Source: Bolinopsis microptera (taxonomy: Eukaryota > Ctenophora > Tentaculata > Lobata > Bolinopsidae). Taken from it: a stretch of 64,000 nt of DNA. Each line of letters begins with the position of its first letter. Within the stretch, counting starts at the first letter, position 1. Location: NCBI RefSeq assembly GCF_026151205.1, contig NC_087076.1, forward strand, positions 16,711,919 to 16,775,918, given 5' to 3'. The notes below the pieces were generated by a model. The model searched no databases and was not told where the DNA came from. It saw only the letters and a program-made list of their open reading frames with translations. Shown here piece by piece: positions 1 through 10,865 of this stretch. A program made the translations under genes and the position numbers.

Positions 1-1660
1 GATATCGGAGTTGTTCAAAGTCTATGTGTAATGTATATGATCGGTTGGGACTGTACGTCTATCTTGATAAGAAATTCTAAAACACAGTCATTAATCAATT
101 GACTGATTAGATAACATAAGAAAGAAGGTATCAGTAGTTCTAAGCTTTCTACTGCCAGTAAGTTGACCGCACTCTCTCTACAGGAAGAGTAAACTTCCAA
201 GCAGCAGTAGGAATGTTAGGGAGCACAGTGCTACATCACATGAACAGTTATAACAGACTTCTACACGTTCTATCATTCTACAAACACCAGGTTAGCTAAC
301 CCATTACCACGGTTTTTATAAAATGCGAAATATTTGTAACATCCGCGTAACGAAATCATTTTATCGGTACTATTTTAACGCTGCTGGATTATCACCTATT
401 AGTGAACAACCTGTCTAAACCAAGTATAGTATAACTATAATATTATGTACATGTAATTTACACCTCCAGTACATGGCTACATTAGAGAACATGTGAAACT
501 CAATGAATCACAAATTAAAAATACACGCAAGGCGATATGCACTATGCAGCTGTTTTTGATGTACATATAATTTTGAAATGTTCTTCTTGATGCTCTTTGT
601 TGCTTCTCTGATATTACGCTTGCCATATACAACTTGTTAACATGGTTAACATGGTTAACATGGTTAACACGGTTAACATGGTTAATACGGTTAACATGGT
701 TAACATGGTTAAAACATGGTTAAATCTCCGTTCTGTAATACATTTTATGGCTTGTTGAACCTGCCACCTGATAGTATTTTCACAAATTCAGGAAAGTGTA
801 CTGTTATATAGGAGAGATGTTTACAATACACCAATAATTCTAATTTAGTAATACATAGCATACTTAATTCGTCCAGCATATATAATACTTCAGTCGTAAA
901 TGGCCCACATTATATTCCGCAGAGTAACTTCACTTCATTCTCACTTGTGGAGGCGACCAATTGTAATGCCTTGTTACCAGCGGGCAGCGGTTAAGACAAT
1001 AGAAGAAATTGATCCAATTTTATGTGGTATTGACGACGCTTTGGCTGGCCCAAATTGTTATATATATTGTAAGAGCTAACAACAAAGTTTCCGTTCGTAC
1101 CTAGACCTTACTTAATACTATTTTCGCTTGAATATATTTATTTTTTCCGAATTTAATTATTCAAAAGGAACGTCTCCGAACTGAGTGTATACTGTGTACA
1201 TAACAGTGTGGGTATGCCAAATATTTGTAAGTCTGGCTGGCGCCAAACTTACAAACATTTGAATTATGTACATTCGTGTATATTCGTTTCCTTTGTGTAA
1301 TCATTTGCTCAGTTTAGTTTCACGCACCTCGTATACGTTACCATTGTCCATTATTTTCTCTGTCCTTAGCCTAATATAAGCAGTAAGCACGGTATATTAT
1401 TATGAGTAAATTTTCTCTCCTGTACTTTACTTCCTTTAGTAATAAGCTGTTTATTATAATATATTATAATATTGTTATTTAACGAGGTGTGATCGTCATC
1501 TTCTAACAGCTAGAGGGTCCGCAGTAGTCCCATTACCTTAGTATTGCTGTAAAACTTCTGTAATATTGTTATTTGTAAACAAAAGATTATTCATAGTTTA
1601 GATTGTATTTCCGTTGCCAGTTGGATATTCAAATTGAAACCAATTAGATATTTTTACGCA
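1..1660. other. Gene-free AT-rich stretch
   Basis: I see no convincing exon here. The short open frames are not supported by splice sites or family motifs. The stretch holds a 9-bp minisatellite near 636-724 and an imperfect inverted repeat near 1216-1262, whose two arms read CAAATATTTGTAAGT and ACTTACAAACATTTG. Confidence 0.6.
636..724. repeat. 9-bp minisatellite (ATGGTTAAC)n
   Basis: About nine tandem copies of a 9-bp unit, ATGGTTAAC, with single-base variants such as ACGGTTAAC and ATGGTTAAT. The last copies drift by insertion of A. The unit contains the HpaI-like palindrome GTTAAC. No coding role is apparent. Confidence 0.9.
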
Positions 1661-1668
1661 TTATTTTA

Positions 1669-1957
1669 ACTAGCAGGAACCCGTCTAACCCTAAAGTGGT
1701 GTCAAGACTCGAGAGACTAAAATAATTATTACCTATTTAATTCGCGTTTTTGACACCACTCGGGAGTCCAAATTTCGGGCACTAAAATTGTTATTCCTTG
1801 GTCAATTTTTTATTTTTTCATGCTGATTTGAAGGCCATTAAAGCATTTGACCCAGTCAAAAAAGTTTCAGTTGTATATCTTTTACGGTTTTTGCGGAAAG
1901 TTGCGTTAAAGTTGATGCCGTGGTGTCAGTAAAATGGCACGGATAAATAAATATATA
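1669..1957 (+). repeat. Dispersed ~310-bp repeat, copy 1 (left part), split by Penelope element 1
   Basis: Starts ACTAGCAGGAACCCG and runs to a TGGCACGGATA tract that grades into an AT microsatellite. It is closely similar to 12448-12759 and 55710-55990. Its expected right end (TCGTCTCGCTTTATATATAG) is missing here and reappears at 4951-4970, after the Penelope element. The element therefore appears to have inserted into the AT microsatellite of this repeat. An internal inverted repeat is visible: AGTGGTGTCAA at about 1695 and TTGACACCACT at about 1750. Short open frames in these copies are shadows. Confidence 0.85.
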
Positions 1958-1984
1958 TATGAATAAATATATATAAATATATAT

Positions 1985-4546
1985 GTGAAGAAGAGGAGAA
2001 GGAGGAAGAGAAAAAAGATTAATCGTACTACATCCCACAGACATCAGAGTACGTTAATCAAAGGTACTCTTCCCAAGGTTGAAGACTTGTCAATGGAAAA
2101 CATGTCCAGAACAGTTGTAAATCTTACAGACAAAGAGCTTAGTAAAGAGCAACTCTATGTCTTTTTCTTGTCTCACAAGGTTGCACCTACACCTCCCCTA
2201 CCAGATCTAAGCCGCTTCGAGAACGATTTGTGTAGATGGTTTTCTAAAATGAGAGCTAAAGTTGTATTTGATAGCTTTAAATGTGGACCCAACAAAGCAG
2301 ATAAGAGAGTTACTGACATGGAACGTTGTCTTATAAAGACTGATGCATCACGTACTTTCGAATCTTGTGAAAACCCTGCACTTGAGGCGTTTATAAAATG
2401 CTGCAGAGCAGAAGTAGACCTCCACAGGCCAACTCAGAAATTCGTCTCACCAGATAACATCGCTGCGCCCATCAGAGCAGCTCTCAAAGAAGTCAAAGGT
2501 TGGAAAGACATTGTTATCAGACCATTCGATAAAGGAGTAGGATTCTTCCTTCTTAGTGAAGAAGATTATATTCAACGAATAGGTGTACATTTAAATGATA
2601 GATCTGTATATAGTATTGTAAATAATATAGATGATTTAGTTGTAGAATTGATTGATAAAATTTCGAATTGGACAGTTGAGTTTAAAGATGAATTAGGTAT
2701 GTCCAAGAAGGTCAAGGAGTGGGTTATTCCATGTACTGAGCTTAACCAGCCTGGAAACATGTACCTGAATCCCAAGGCACACAAACCACCTTTGTATCCT
2801 GGGAGGATGATTACCACCGGCTGTGGTTCATACATTGAAAACCTTTCTGCCTTGACTGCGTATGAATTGAAGAAGGCTACTTTGAATTATAGAATTATTG
2901 ATACCCCTCACTTTCTGAGGAAGATAGATAGCCTGAACGAGTCTAGCATATTGTTGGGAAAGGAGGTTATACATGTTGCCATCGATATATCTAACATGTT
3001 TACCAACATTCCTAGGGATATGGGGATCCAACAATGCACTAAGCACCTGAATAAAAGGAGTAGTGGTGCTCAATTGTTTAGTACAGAATGCATTATTAGT
3101 GCACTAGAAATTACTCTTGATTACAACATTGCTTCATTTAACGGTATAACATACCGCCAGGAGCGTGGAGCAGCGATGGGTCCTAAGAACTCATGTGAGT
3201 ATGCTGATTGTGCTATGGATAAGATTGATATCTTAGTTAACGAGGGAGATCTAGAATATGGCCCGCCTCATAGACCAGCATTCTGGGGTAGATTACGTGA
3301 TGACATTTATATGGCTTGGCCCGGTACTGTTGAGGAACTATTACAATTCATGGAATGGCTCAATAGTATCCACCCAAACCTTTTGTTTACTTACGACTAC
3401 TCTAGGGACGGCGTTGAGTTTCTAGACACCTATGTCTATGCTGTTGGTGATGTTGTCCACACCAAACTCTACTCTAAACCTAGTGACACCCACTGCTACC
3501 TTATCCCCACGTCATGCCATAGGAACCATGTTGTAAAAAACATACCTTTTGGAGTGGCGAGGCGGGTGAGACAGAACAACAGTGAAGACACTAACTTCTT
3601 GGAGCAGAGAGAGGTCTATACACGTTACCTTCTAGCCCGAGGTTATCATTCCAGTATTATAGAAGATGCCTTTAACAAATTTAGTGATATAGCTAATAGG
3701 AAAAACTTGTATACCCTTAAAGACAAGGATGAGTCGACTGCCTGTTTAATACCCATGGTGATGGATCAAAATCCAGCACTTCCCAACATGGGGGGCATTA
3801 TCCATAAGTATAAGCACCTTCTCAACCTTGATCCGGCCCTGAAGAAGCTGGTACGTGCGGACAGTGTATTCGTGAGTCATCGAAAGAATCAAACTATCGG
3901 TGGCATGCTTGTACACAATAAGTACCGTGCCAGTGGAACTTTAAACTGTGATAATGAGAGAGAAACAACTGCAAGTCAGATCCAGGAACCAGACTCCGAA
4001 AGTCTAAGGGCGGTTCCCGGGGCTGTCGACCCAGGGTGCCATGCTTGTGGTAAATGCTATGTTTGTAAGCAAAATTTCCTGTCCCCCTGTTCCAACTTTA
4101 GTAGTCACCATTCTAAACAAGTTTTCCCTATAACTAAGTATATATCTTGTCAGAGTTATAACCTCATTTATTTAATGGAGTGTAAGACTTGTAAACAGTC
4201 GTATGTCGGTTATACTACCTCAAATCTCCCTAAGAGATTCTCTAACCATAAGAGTCACATAAAGAAAGGTATAAGAAGTTGTAAATTAGTTAACCATTTT
4301 TTAGATATTGATCATGATTTAGATTTTAGTACCATAGCCTCCTATAATTCCTCACTTAGTAAGCACCTTTCTGTCATTATAGTAGACGCTTTAGTATTTG
4401 AGCCTAATATTAGTAAAGCAGACAAAGAAAAGGCTATGGAAGCTAGAGAGGGGTTCTACCAGACCCAATTGAAAACCCTTGAACGGTTTGGGGGTATGAA
4501 CACCCTTGATAGTAACCATATACTTTTTAAATCTGCCGGAGCTTAG
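1985..4546 (+). CDS. Penelope-like retroelement 1: reverse transcriptase with GIY-YIG endonuclease
   Basis: This is a single 853-codon open frame. The first in-frame codon in the ORF is GTG; the first ATG is at 2093. The protein is a Penelope-like element polyprotein that copies its own RNA and nicks target DNA. RT motifs are visible: NPKAHKP near residue 263, RGAAMGPKN near 395, and the metal-binding RDDIYMAW near 437, where the usual YxDD tyrosine position is Arg. A Cys-rich linker (CHACGKCYVC, about residue 690) leads into the GIY-YIG domain, with LIYL near 725 and YVGYT near 739, as in canonical endonuclease-bearing Penelope elements. The N-terminal ~35 residues are very basic and probably come from AT-rich flank. 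There is no internal stop, so the copy may be young. It belongs to a different lineage from element 2 at 52.7 kb, which has a YIDD motif. Confidence 0.93.
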   Translation: MKKRRRRKRKKINRTTSHRHQSTLIKGTLPKVEDLSMENMSRTVVNLTDKELSKEQLYVFFLSHKVAPTPPLPDLSRFENDLCRWFSKMRAKVVFDSFKCGPNKADKRVTDMERCLIKTDASRTFESCENPALEAFIKCCRAEVDLHRPTQKFVSPDNIAAPIRAALKEVKGWKDIVIRPFDKGVGFFLLSEEDYIQRIGVHLNDRSVYSIVNNIDDLVVELIDKISNWTVEFKDELGMSKKVKEWVIPCTELNQPGNMYLNPKAHKPPLYPGRMITTGCGSYIENLSALTAYELKKATLNYRIIDTPHFLRKIDSLNESSILLGKEVIHVAIDISNMFTNIPRDMGIQQCTKHLNKRSSGAQLFSTECIISALEITLDYNIASFNGITYRQERGAAMGPKNSCEYADCAMDKIDILVNEGDLEYGPPHRPAFWGRLRDDIYMAWPGTVEELLQFMEWLNSIHPNLLFTYDYSRDGVEFLDTYVYAVGDVVHTKLYSKPSDTHCYLIPTSCHRNHVVKNIPFGVARRVRQNNSEDTNFLEQREVYTRYLLARGYHSSIIEDAFNKFSDIANRKNLYTLKDKDESTACLIPMVMDQNPALPNMGGIIHKYKHLLNLDPALKKLVRADSVFVSHRKNQTIGGMLVHNKYRASGTLNCDNERETTASQIQEPDSESLRAVPGAVDPGCHACGKCYVCKQNFLSPCSNFSSHHSKQVFPITKYISCQSYNLIYLMECKTCKQSYVGYTTSNLPKRFSNHKSHIKKGIRSCKLVNHFLDIDHDLDFSTIASYNSSLSKHLSVIIVDALVFEPNISKADKEKAMEAREGFYQTQLKTLERFGGMNTLDSNHILFKSAGA

Positions 4547-4972
4547 TTTTAGTTTTAGTATATTTTGTAGATTTTATTTAGTTATACCATTATTCCAGAG
4601 ACGTGCATACTACATTTTTTACTTTAGTATTAATTTTACGGGTTTTTTGTTGTGATTTTAAGTGATTTTCCGAGAATCAGTTATCAGTATTTAGATAAGA
4701 GATAAGATAAGAGTACATTTTTAACGGCTTTCAGTTTCTTTTTTAAATTTCAGTTCATCAGATTTTCCCACTGCTTTTAGTTTGTATTTATTCTCAATTG
4801 TATATGATTCGTATAATGTTGTAGTTACTTTAATGATATAATTTCTCAGAATTGATGTAAATAAATGATGCAAAGACTTTGGACGATCTAATCACAACCG
4901 CTTTCTTTTATTGTGTAGAAGTCCAGCCATGAAATATATATATATATATATCGTCTCGCTTTATATATAGTA
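4547..4972 (+). mobile_element. 3' region of Penelope element 1 and right remnant of the host repeat
   Basis: AT-rich untranslated tail of the element, ending in an AT microsatellite at about 4933-4950. The sequence TCGTCTCGCTTTATATATAG at 4951-4970 is the right terminus of the dispersed repeat whose left part is at 1669-1957. No other coding signal was seen. Confidence 0.75.
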
Positions 4973-7900
4973 AGATTAATATCATTGACGGGACAAACTG
5001 CAACGATAAAAGCGCAGATTATATTCATTAAAATGGTTCACAACTCCTACTTGTATGTGATACGGAACAGCAGTACACTCTTCAAGGTATTAATACAGCT
5101 TCAGATCCTCGCTCAACATTCCGTGGGGGACAGTACCTGCACCCGAGGTATTATTCAGGAGTGATTGAATATTGTACTAATTCTGTACTCATGTAATTGT
5201 AGACAGTCATAATGTGGGGCACAGCTTACAAAGCTTCTTCATGTTGTTTATAATCGATCATACTATTGACTAGTGACTTGGACTTTAAATGTTTAGGATT
5301 AGGTGTCTTTTATATCGAAGTGTAACTTATATAATATAAGTGTAACTTATATAATATTAACTATTAAACTAAGTTTCAGACTAGTAACTTGTATTTATTA
5401 TTATACATTTATCTAGTTGACTGACACAGTGTAATTTGATTTAATGAGAATGGAAGCTGTTATGTGGAACATAAACAAGCATGATCTGTGTTCAGGCGGG
5501 AATATTTCTTGTTCCTAGAGTAGTTACGTAATGTCGTTTGATATTTCTTTAATTGAGGCCGTTGTTACATGTCTGGACTATTTCAAAACTTCATTACAAC
5601 AATTCTCGGCCGATATTCGTTCTTTATAAAATTATAATGTGCTACAGTTCTTTAGGAGGTGCTAGGCATGTTAATTAACCTGTTATAACTCTTGAAGTTG
5701 ACGATTAGACGAGGTCATTTGTTTCATTTAGCCCCGATCTGCAGGATTAGATAATCTCGTTTTTGTGGAATTTCGTGAAATATTCACAGTTCACATTCTT
5801 TAACACGATCCTTGAGGATCAAAATGATGGAATATCCTAAATATAGACCGAAAAAAAACAGGGAACCAGGATCCTAACAGCTCTCTCGTGTTTCACTTTG
5901 CTATTGAACTAACTGTAAGGCATTACATTTTTATCGCGTGTTATCTGTTCTTTGCAAAATTCATTCTTCCGTAACGGAACATTTTCCGTCACATGCCTAC
6001 TATTATACGGTGTACTTTCTAATGATAAACTTTAGAAAAGTGATAACATCTATTGTGCTACTATCGGTACACTTTACAGAAATGCTAACTTATCTATTGT
6101 CTATTTGTCCAAGCTGCAACGCGCAATGTTATACTCATTGAGAAGTTGAGAGATCGGGTGATCTGACGGAAACGTGTAGTTTTTAAAATTTGTATCTCTT
6201 CAGCGGTATTTGCATTGCAATATTGTGTTTCTTAATCCTTTGTATTATATTTCGTATGCACAGAAGAAAAGAAAGTAACTTTTTAAGTCAGCCACATAAT
6301 TTTAAAATATTCAAAATTAGCCACATAAATCATAGTTTGGTTAATTTGTTTCAATGCATTGAAATTTGACGTTTGTGTAGATTTTGTTCGATCCAAAAAG
6401 GTCAACAGCGCTGTAACATTCTGTAGTCCCTCATGTAAAATAGATAATACGTCATGTGATTAGGTCGTGATGTGCCTATCTCTTCATGCTGTGTACATTC
6501 CTATTCGTTAAATTAGCTTATGAGCAGCACGATTCTTAATAAGCGTTCATGTTGCGACGAGGCATTCATTGTAATTAGTTATTAGAGATCAAGTGCTGGC
6601 TCTGCGCCAGCTATAAGTAATATATAATTGGTTCACCACTCACCAGGTTATAAGCTCTTGATTTTGAGCTTGATTTATCCTTGTAGTTGTGTTTGTATTT
6701 TACCGGTGAGATTCTTCAGAACAGCGCCAGTGACTAACATATTATTATCGATCCCATATTATTGTACACGAAAATAACTTGCTATCTAAGATTTTTATTG
6801 AGACAGTTTTCTCACTTGTGTAATGAAATGATGTGATAAACTAAACATAATGGCTTATTTTGATATCCAAACTTTGACAGTTAGTTCAAATGATCGGGGG
6901 TCAAGTTGGGTATACCGTATAGAATGTATGTAGTGTATACATAATGTATAATTCTGAACACCTGTGTCCAGAGCAAACGTGTCCCAAAATGGATGTCACT
7001 GGTTCCCTAATCCCCAATTACATAAATGTTAAATATTTAGTTCTCACCCCTATTTTAGTTCTCACTAATTCCAGTATCCACTCCGAGTTATTTTGAGAGA
7101 GGATTTGTGTTGAAGTAAACCTTGTCACCTCCATTATAACACCCTGGTTTTGCCGCTTCTAAGAGTTTACCAATTAAAGAACTGTTGACTAATTCTGGAT
7201 GCCTTCACGTGTCATGGTTATGTGCCAGGTGCCGTGTGCACCGTCTAGCACCGTACAGCACCTGCCACCTTTGTGCAAAAGGTGTGAAATTATTGAGTAT
7301 TCAATCAATATAGAGGATTTTCTTACAGGTTTTGAGTTTCCCGCTCTAAGTAGTACAACAATCCTTTTACATCATCAGGTCTTATTTTATTTTCCAAGAC
7401 TGGGATATTTTATTATTTTCTCTTCTTTTCGTGTTGAATAGTTTATAAAAGTGTTTGGGATCAGTTTCTGAGTTATCTGCAATAAATATTAGGAAATTAT
7501 AAATTAATCGTTTTTGCGAAGCAACTCTATGATTCGATAAGCTTGTTGCATATAATACATTATTGGACTGTAATAAATTGTGCGTCGTACTACATAATAC
7601 ATATCGTTACACATTGCAGAGTACAAATTTCTCTGTTAAAGTAAAGAGTTGCCCAGCAACCTTCACACAAAACTTGTTACTTTCAAAGTTGTATTGTTTA
7701 ATTCCAATATGGAAACATTCGAACATCTCTCCTTATCTTGCGAAAATAAAGAGGAGGATATGTTTCAACCTATCCTTGAACCCTGACATTTTGAATTATT
7801 CATGATAAACCTGACTGTATCAATTATTATTAATTCTTACCATTTATCCTAAAGTTGTTACTCTACCCCTGTTTTCATAATCAACACTCGACATTTATTT

Positions 7901-7987
7901 AAGAGGGTTCACAATTTTGACATCTTGTACAACTTCCAATGAATAATGGAATAATCCAATTTTAAATGTCCTGATATTTTAAGGTGG
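4973..7987. other. 3-kb stretch without a recognised gene
   Basis: I found no exon supported by motifs or by consistent splicing. Small open frames (5938-6141, 7199-7441, 7563-7805) have no family features. There is a 19-bp direct duplication, AGTGTAACTTATATAATAT, at about 5319-5355. The last part may hold the promoter of the membrane protein gene that starts at 7988. Confidence 0.5.
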
Positions 7988-9028
7988 ATGGCTTCTAGAG
8001 ATGATGATGCAAATGGGGACGAAGCGGGTAATCTCCATGAAAAATCCGAAGATGGAAAGAAGAATGGGTTAGTTTCCACCCTACCATCATCTGAAGAACG
8101 GCTCACGATAAACTCGTTTCAAGACTGTTTCACTATGAAAATTCTGGCTTATCGTTCTCATTTCCTGCCTCCCATGATATTCCTAACATTTTTCATTATG
8201 ATGGTCCTGTGTTACATTCACGCTCCCAGTCAATATCGTGAGGTAAAAGTGTTCCAGATCAGCAATCTCGGTAACTGGGGTTCCGGTATCAGTTTTTTCA
8301 GTTCATCCATGGTGGTTATCGCTTGGCTCATGTACAATCTGAGTTCAGAGATGATCGGACAGAGGATTCTAAACGAATACAAAAAGAAAATACTCACCTG
8401 CTACGGGCCATCTGTGTACAAGCTAGGTTCCCTAATCTTGTTTTTTGGGCTGATCGTGACTGGTTGTTTCCAACAAGGTTACAACAAACCTGCTCATAAC
8501 ATTGGGGTTTTGGCCATGGCTGTTGGGTTCGGGATGATCCTTTACTACGACATGGTTTTCTTGTGGTACAGCAAGGACAGAACAATTCTTCACAAGATCA
8601 GCGCTGTAGCTCAAGTGATCCTGGTCATGTTAATTGTTTCCTTTGGAGTTGGCTTTGTAGTCCTCCTTGGTCTGGCTAAATTGGCGTGGATAAAAGAAGA
8701 GGAGGCCGCATTGGCCGCATTGAATATAACAGAATGTCCAGATTGGGGTGTAGATGAAGCGCTGAAAGGGAACGTTTATCCCCATTACTACCCCTGTAAA
8801 AGTCAAACTCTCTGGGCAAGCAATGACCCTGGCTGGAATGAGTTCAAATATTCTTCTCTTTTGGAAGTTTTAATGTTTATTGGTGTGGCCTTCTACCCTC
8901 TTACTTATCTTATGCAGTTGGAAAGAGAGAGTAAGTTACCTTCGTGGATCATTCCGGTTTTGGCATGGCATATTCCGCGTCGCTCGAACAACACGGTTTC
9001 TGATATGAAATACGAAGTCCCAGTATAG
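7988..9028 (+). CDS. DRAM/TMEM150 (Frag1/DRAM/Sfk1)-like multi-pass membrane protein 1
   Basis: Intronless frame of 346 codons starting at ATG 7988. The ~45-residue N-terminus is polar and cytosolic in appearance. Six hydrophobic segments follow, at about residues 53-75, 92-115, 144-165, 172-197, 203-230 and 288-312. The pattern resembles the Frag1/DRAM/Sfk1 family: after TM3 comes the VTGCFQQ...HN signature (compare VANFQ...H in DRAM proteins), and a long extracellular loop precedes TM6. That loop has a YPCKS-x-LW...DPGWNEF motif shared exactly in layout with the second copy at 13291. Family members are lysosomal or plasma-membrane proteins linked to autophagy or to phosphoinositide control. 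The role here is inferred from topology and local motifs only. The C-tail is short and polar. Confidence 0.75.
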   Translation: MASRDDDANGDEAGNLHEKSEDGKKNGLVSTLPSSEERLTINSFQDCFTMKILAYRSHFLPPMIFLTFFIMMVLCYIHAPSQYREVKVFQISNLGNWGSGISFFSSSMVVIAWLMYNLSSEMIGQRILNEYKKKILTCYGPSVYKLGSLILFFGLIVTGCFQQGYNKPAHNIGVLAMAVGFGMILYYDMVFLWYSKDRTILHKISAVAQVILVMLIVSFGVGFVVLLGLAKLAWIKEEEAALAALNITECPDWGVDEALKGNVYPHYYPCKSQTLWASNDPGWNEFKYSSLLEVLMFIGVAFYPLTYLMQLERESKLPSWIIPVLAWHIPRRSNNTVSDMKYEVPV

Positions 9029-9800
9029 AGATAGAGTTGGCAGTCCATATTATTATGTATTAGAATTAAACACTGTGAATATGCATGGGGGCCAAAATTC
9101 AGTACACACATGTTAGTTTCTAACATAGCCATGTTTCATATTTGAGACTTGCAACTTTGCTGATGACATACTGTACCTACTCGTTCGAGAAAATAAACAT
9201 CCACTCGGAAACAATTAACTTTTGATTTGATGTATTCCTCACATGAGTGATTATTTTAAATTATTTTCTCGTATGTTTTTAACCTTCTTTGATAGCGTAG
9301 AATGAATGTGTTAGTTAATCAATTGTTTTTAACCTTTTCTTATTTAAGTCATGAAATTAAATCTAGAATTGAGTAATCAGTAAGCACATTCAATTACCAT
9401 TTACCATGTTTAAAGCAGGACAAGTGTTATTTAATAGAAAAGGAAACATCACTTGACCCACCTTATTACAAATGAAACCCATTTTAAGATCTCAAACTCA
9501 CATTATTCATTACAATCTTACTAATTGATAATACAAAATATGTACCTCTTTGAATAGAAAGGATAAGACCCAATACAATCACACCGTGAGTCTTCTGTGA
9601 AGTAAATATTTAAAAACGGTTAATCTCATAGCTGGATCAACTAAATGAAATTATGTAAAATCTTTCGAATTTTAAGAGAATGTTTTTTTGCATTCCTGTA
9701 ATTTCTTTTCGTTTGCCAAGTGCCAATTGTACTTTTGATCTATCTTTAAATATTATCAAAAGATATATATTTGTAATTAATTTTCAATTAATCTGGTGTA
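9029..9800. other. Intergenic; 3' flank of DRAM-like gene 1
   Basis: No exon seen. It contains a ~105-bp repeat fragment at 9086-9189, annotated separately. The rest is AT-rich unique sequence. Confidence 0.6.
9086..9189 (+). repeat. Dispersed repeat fragment shared with 15749-15856
   Basis: Begins GGGGGCCAAAATTCAGTAC and ends CTCGTTCGAG. The same order of blocks, with about 75-80% identity by eye, occurs at 15749-15856, which begins GGGTGGGCCAAAAGTCAGTAC and ends TGGTTCGAG. The left edge resembles the GGGTGGGCCAAAA-type ends seen in some DNA transposons, but no partner terminus was found, so the class is unassigned. Confidence 0.7.
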
Positions 9801-9808
9801 GCGTCTTC

Positions 9809-10050
9809 AGATACAGATATAGGATACAGATAAAGGATGCAGATATAGGATACAGATATAGGATACAGATATAGGATACAGATATAGGATACAGATATAG
9901 GATACAGATATAGGATACAGATATAGGATACATATATAGGATACAGATATAGGATACAGATATGGGATACAGATATAGGATACAGATATAGGATACAGAT
10001 ATAGGATACAGATATAGGATACAGATATAGGATACAGATATAGGATACAG
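9809..10050. repeat. 13-bp minisatellite (GGATACAGATATA)n
   Basis: About 18-19 tandem copies of GGATACAGATATA with rare point changes (TAAAGG and CATATA variants). Because 13 is not a multiple of three and the unit has no stop on the minus strand, all three minus frames stay open for 83-104 codons, each with a 13-residue periodic peptide. These frames are compositional and not genes. Confidence 0.95.
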
Positions 10051-10865
10051 CAGGGCATACACTAAAACAGGGGTTTGTGACGGCCAACCCAAATGACCTC
10101 ATCGGAAGGTACAGATGCAGATTTTTCTAAAATCCCGACAGACTTTTTGATGAGTGCAAAATAACCGCAACTAGCACATTTATATGAGTTATATAAGAAA
10201 AATAAACCTCAAAATGCTACATTTTAAAGTTATGGTAGAAAATGTGATTTTTGGGCTGGGGAGGTCCCAGAAGCTTTTACAAGAGTGCAAAATTATCTAC
10301 CACTAACACTTCCTACTTAAATCTAGCCTGAATTATCAGAAAATATAAGATTTCTATCCTTTCTGTACATATCTTCTCAACTGAAGGTTTCGAATTGTGT
10401 AATCACGTGAGACCGAAGATGTGTTGAACTTAAAGTAGGACCACTCCCCTTTTTGCAACTTCAGTGGATCAGTAGGTTGAGCTAATATAAGCCCCATATC
10501 AAATTTCCCCTCTAGTCGCACCTCTTTCAGAAGATTTTATTTTTAAGACTAAATTTCTCGAAAATTCTTCTTTCGTGGACTAAAATGTTAAAGCTGTTAG
10601 TGTCTAACTCTAACTGTAAACAATAAAAATTAAAAATCGCGTAAAAATCCGAATAATTTTGCAGATAAAAATGTAAAAAATTCATCATGAAATTGAAACA
10701 TTCATACTCCATAAATCCGATTCATAAAAAAGCTCACTACGTATCTGCGTAACAGCACATTCAAATTTCAGTGCGTTAGAAGCTTAGATCATGTGAAATG
10801 TAATACTCATATTATCTTATCCTCGGTGAGATGAATGTGCTAATTTCGTCAAGGACGCGATGATT
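10051..10865. other. Intergenic, no recognised feature
   Basis: Unique AT-rich sequence. No exon, RNA gene or clear repeat seen before the triplicated unit. Confidence 0.5.

Noticed and set aside
5033-5090. Short ATG frame (MVHNSYLYVIRNSSTLFK) ending at a GT donor, faintly like the start of ribosomal protein L28
   Set aside because: No following exon with L28 features could be found and the match is only about ten residues.
9784-10102. Three overlapping minus-strand frames of 83-104 codons
   Set aside because: Product of the 13-bp minisatellite without stops, not genes.
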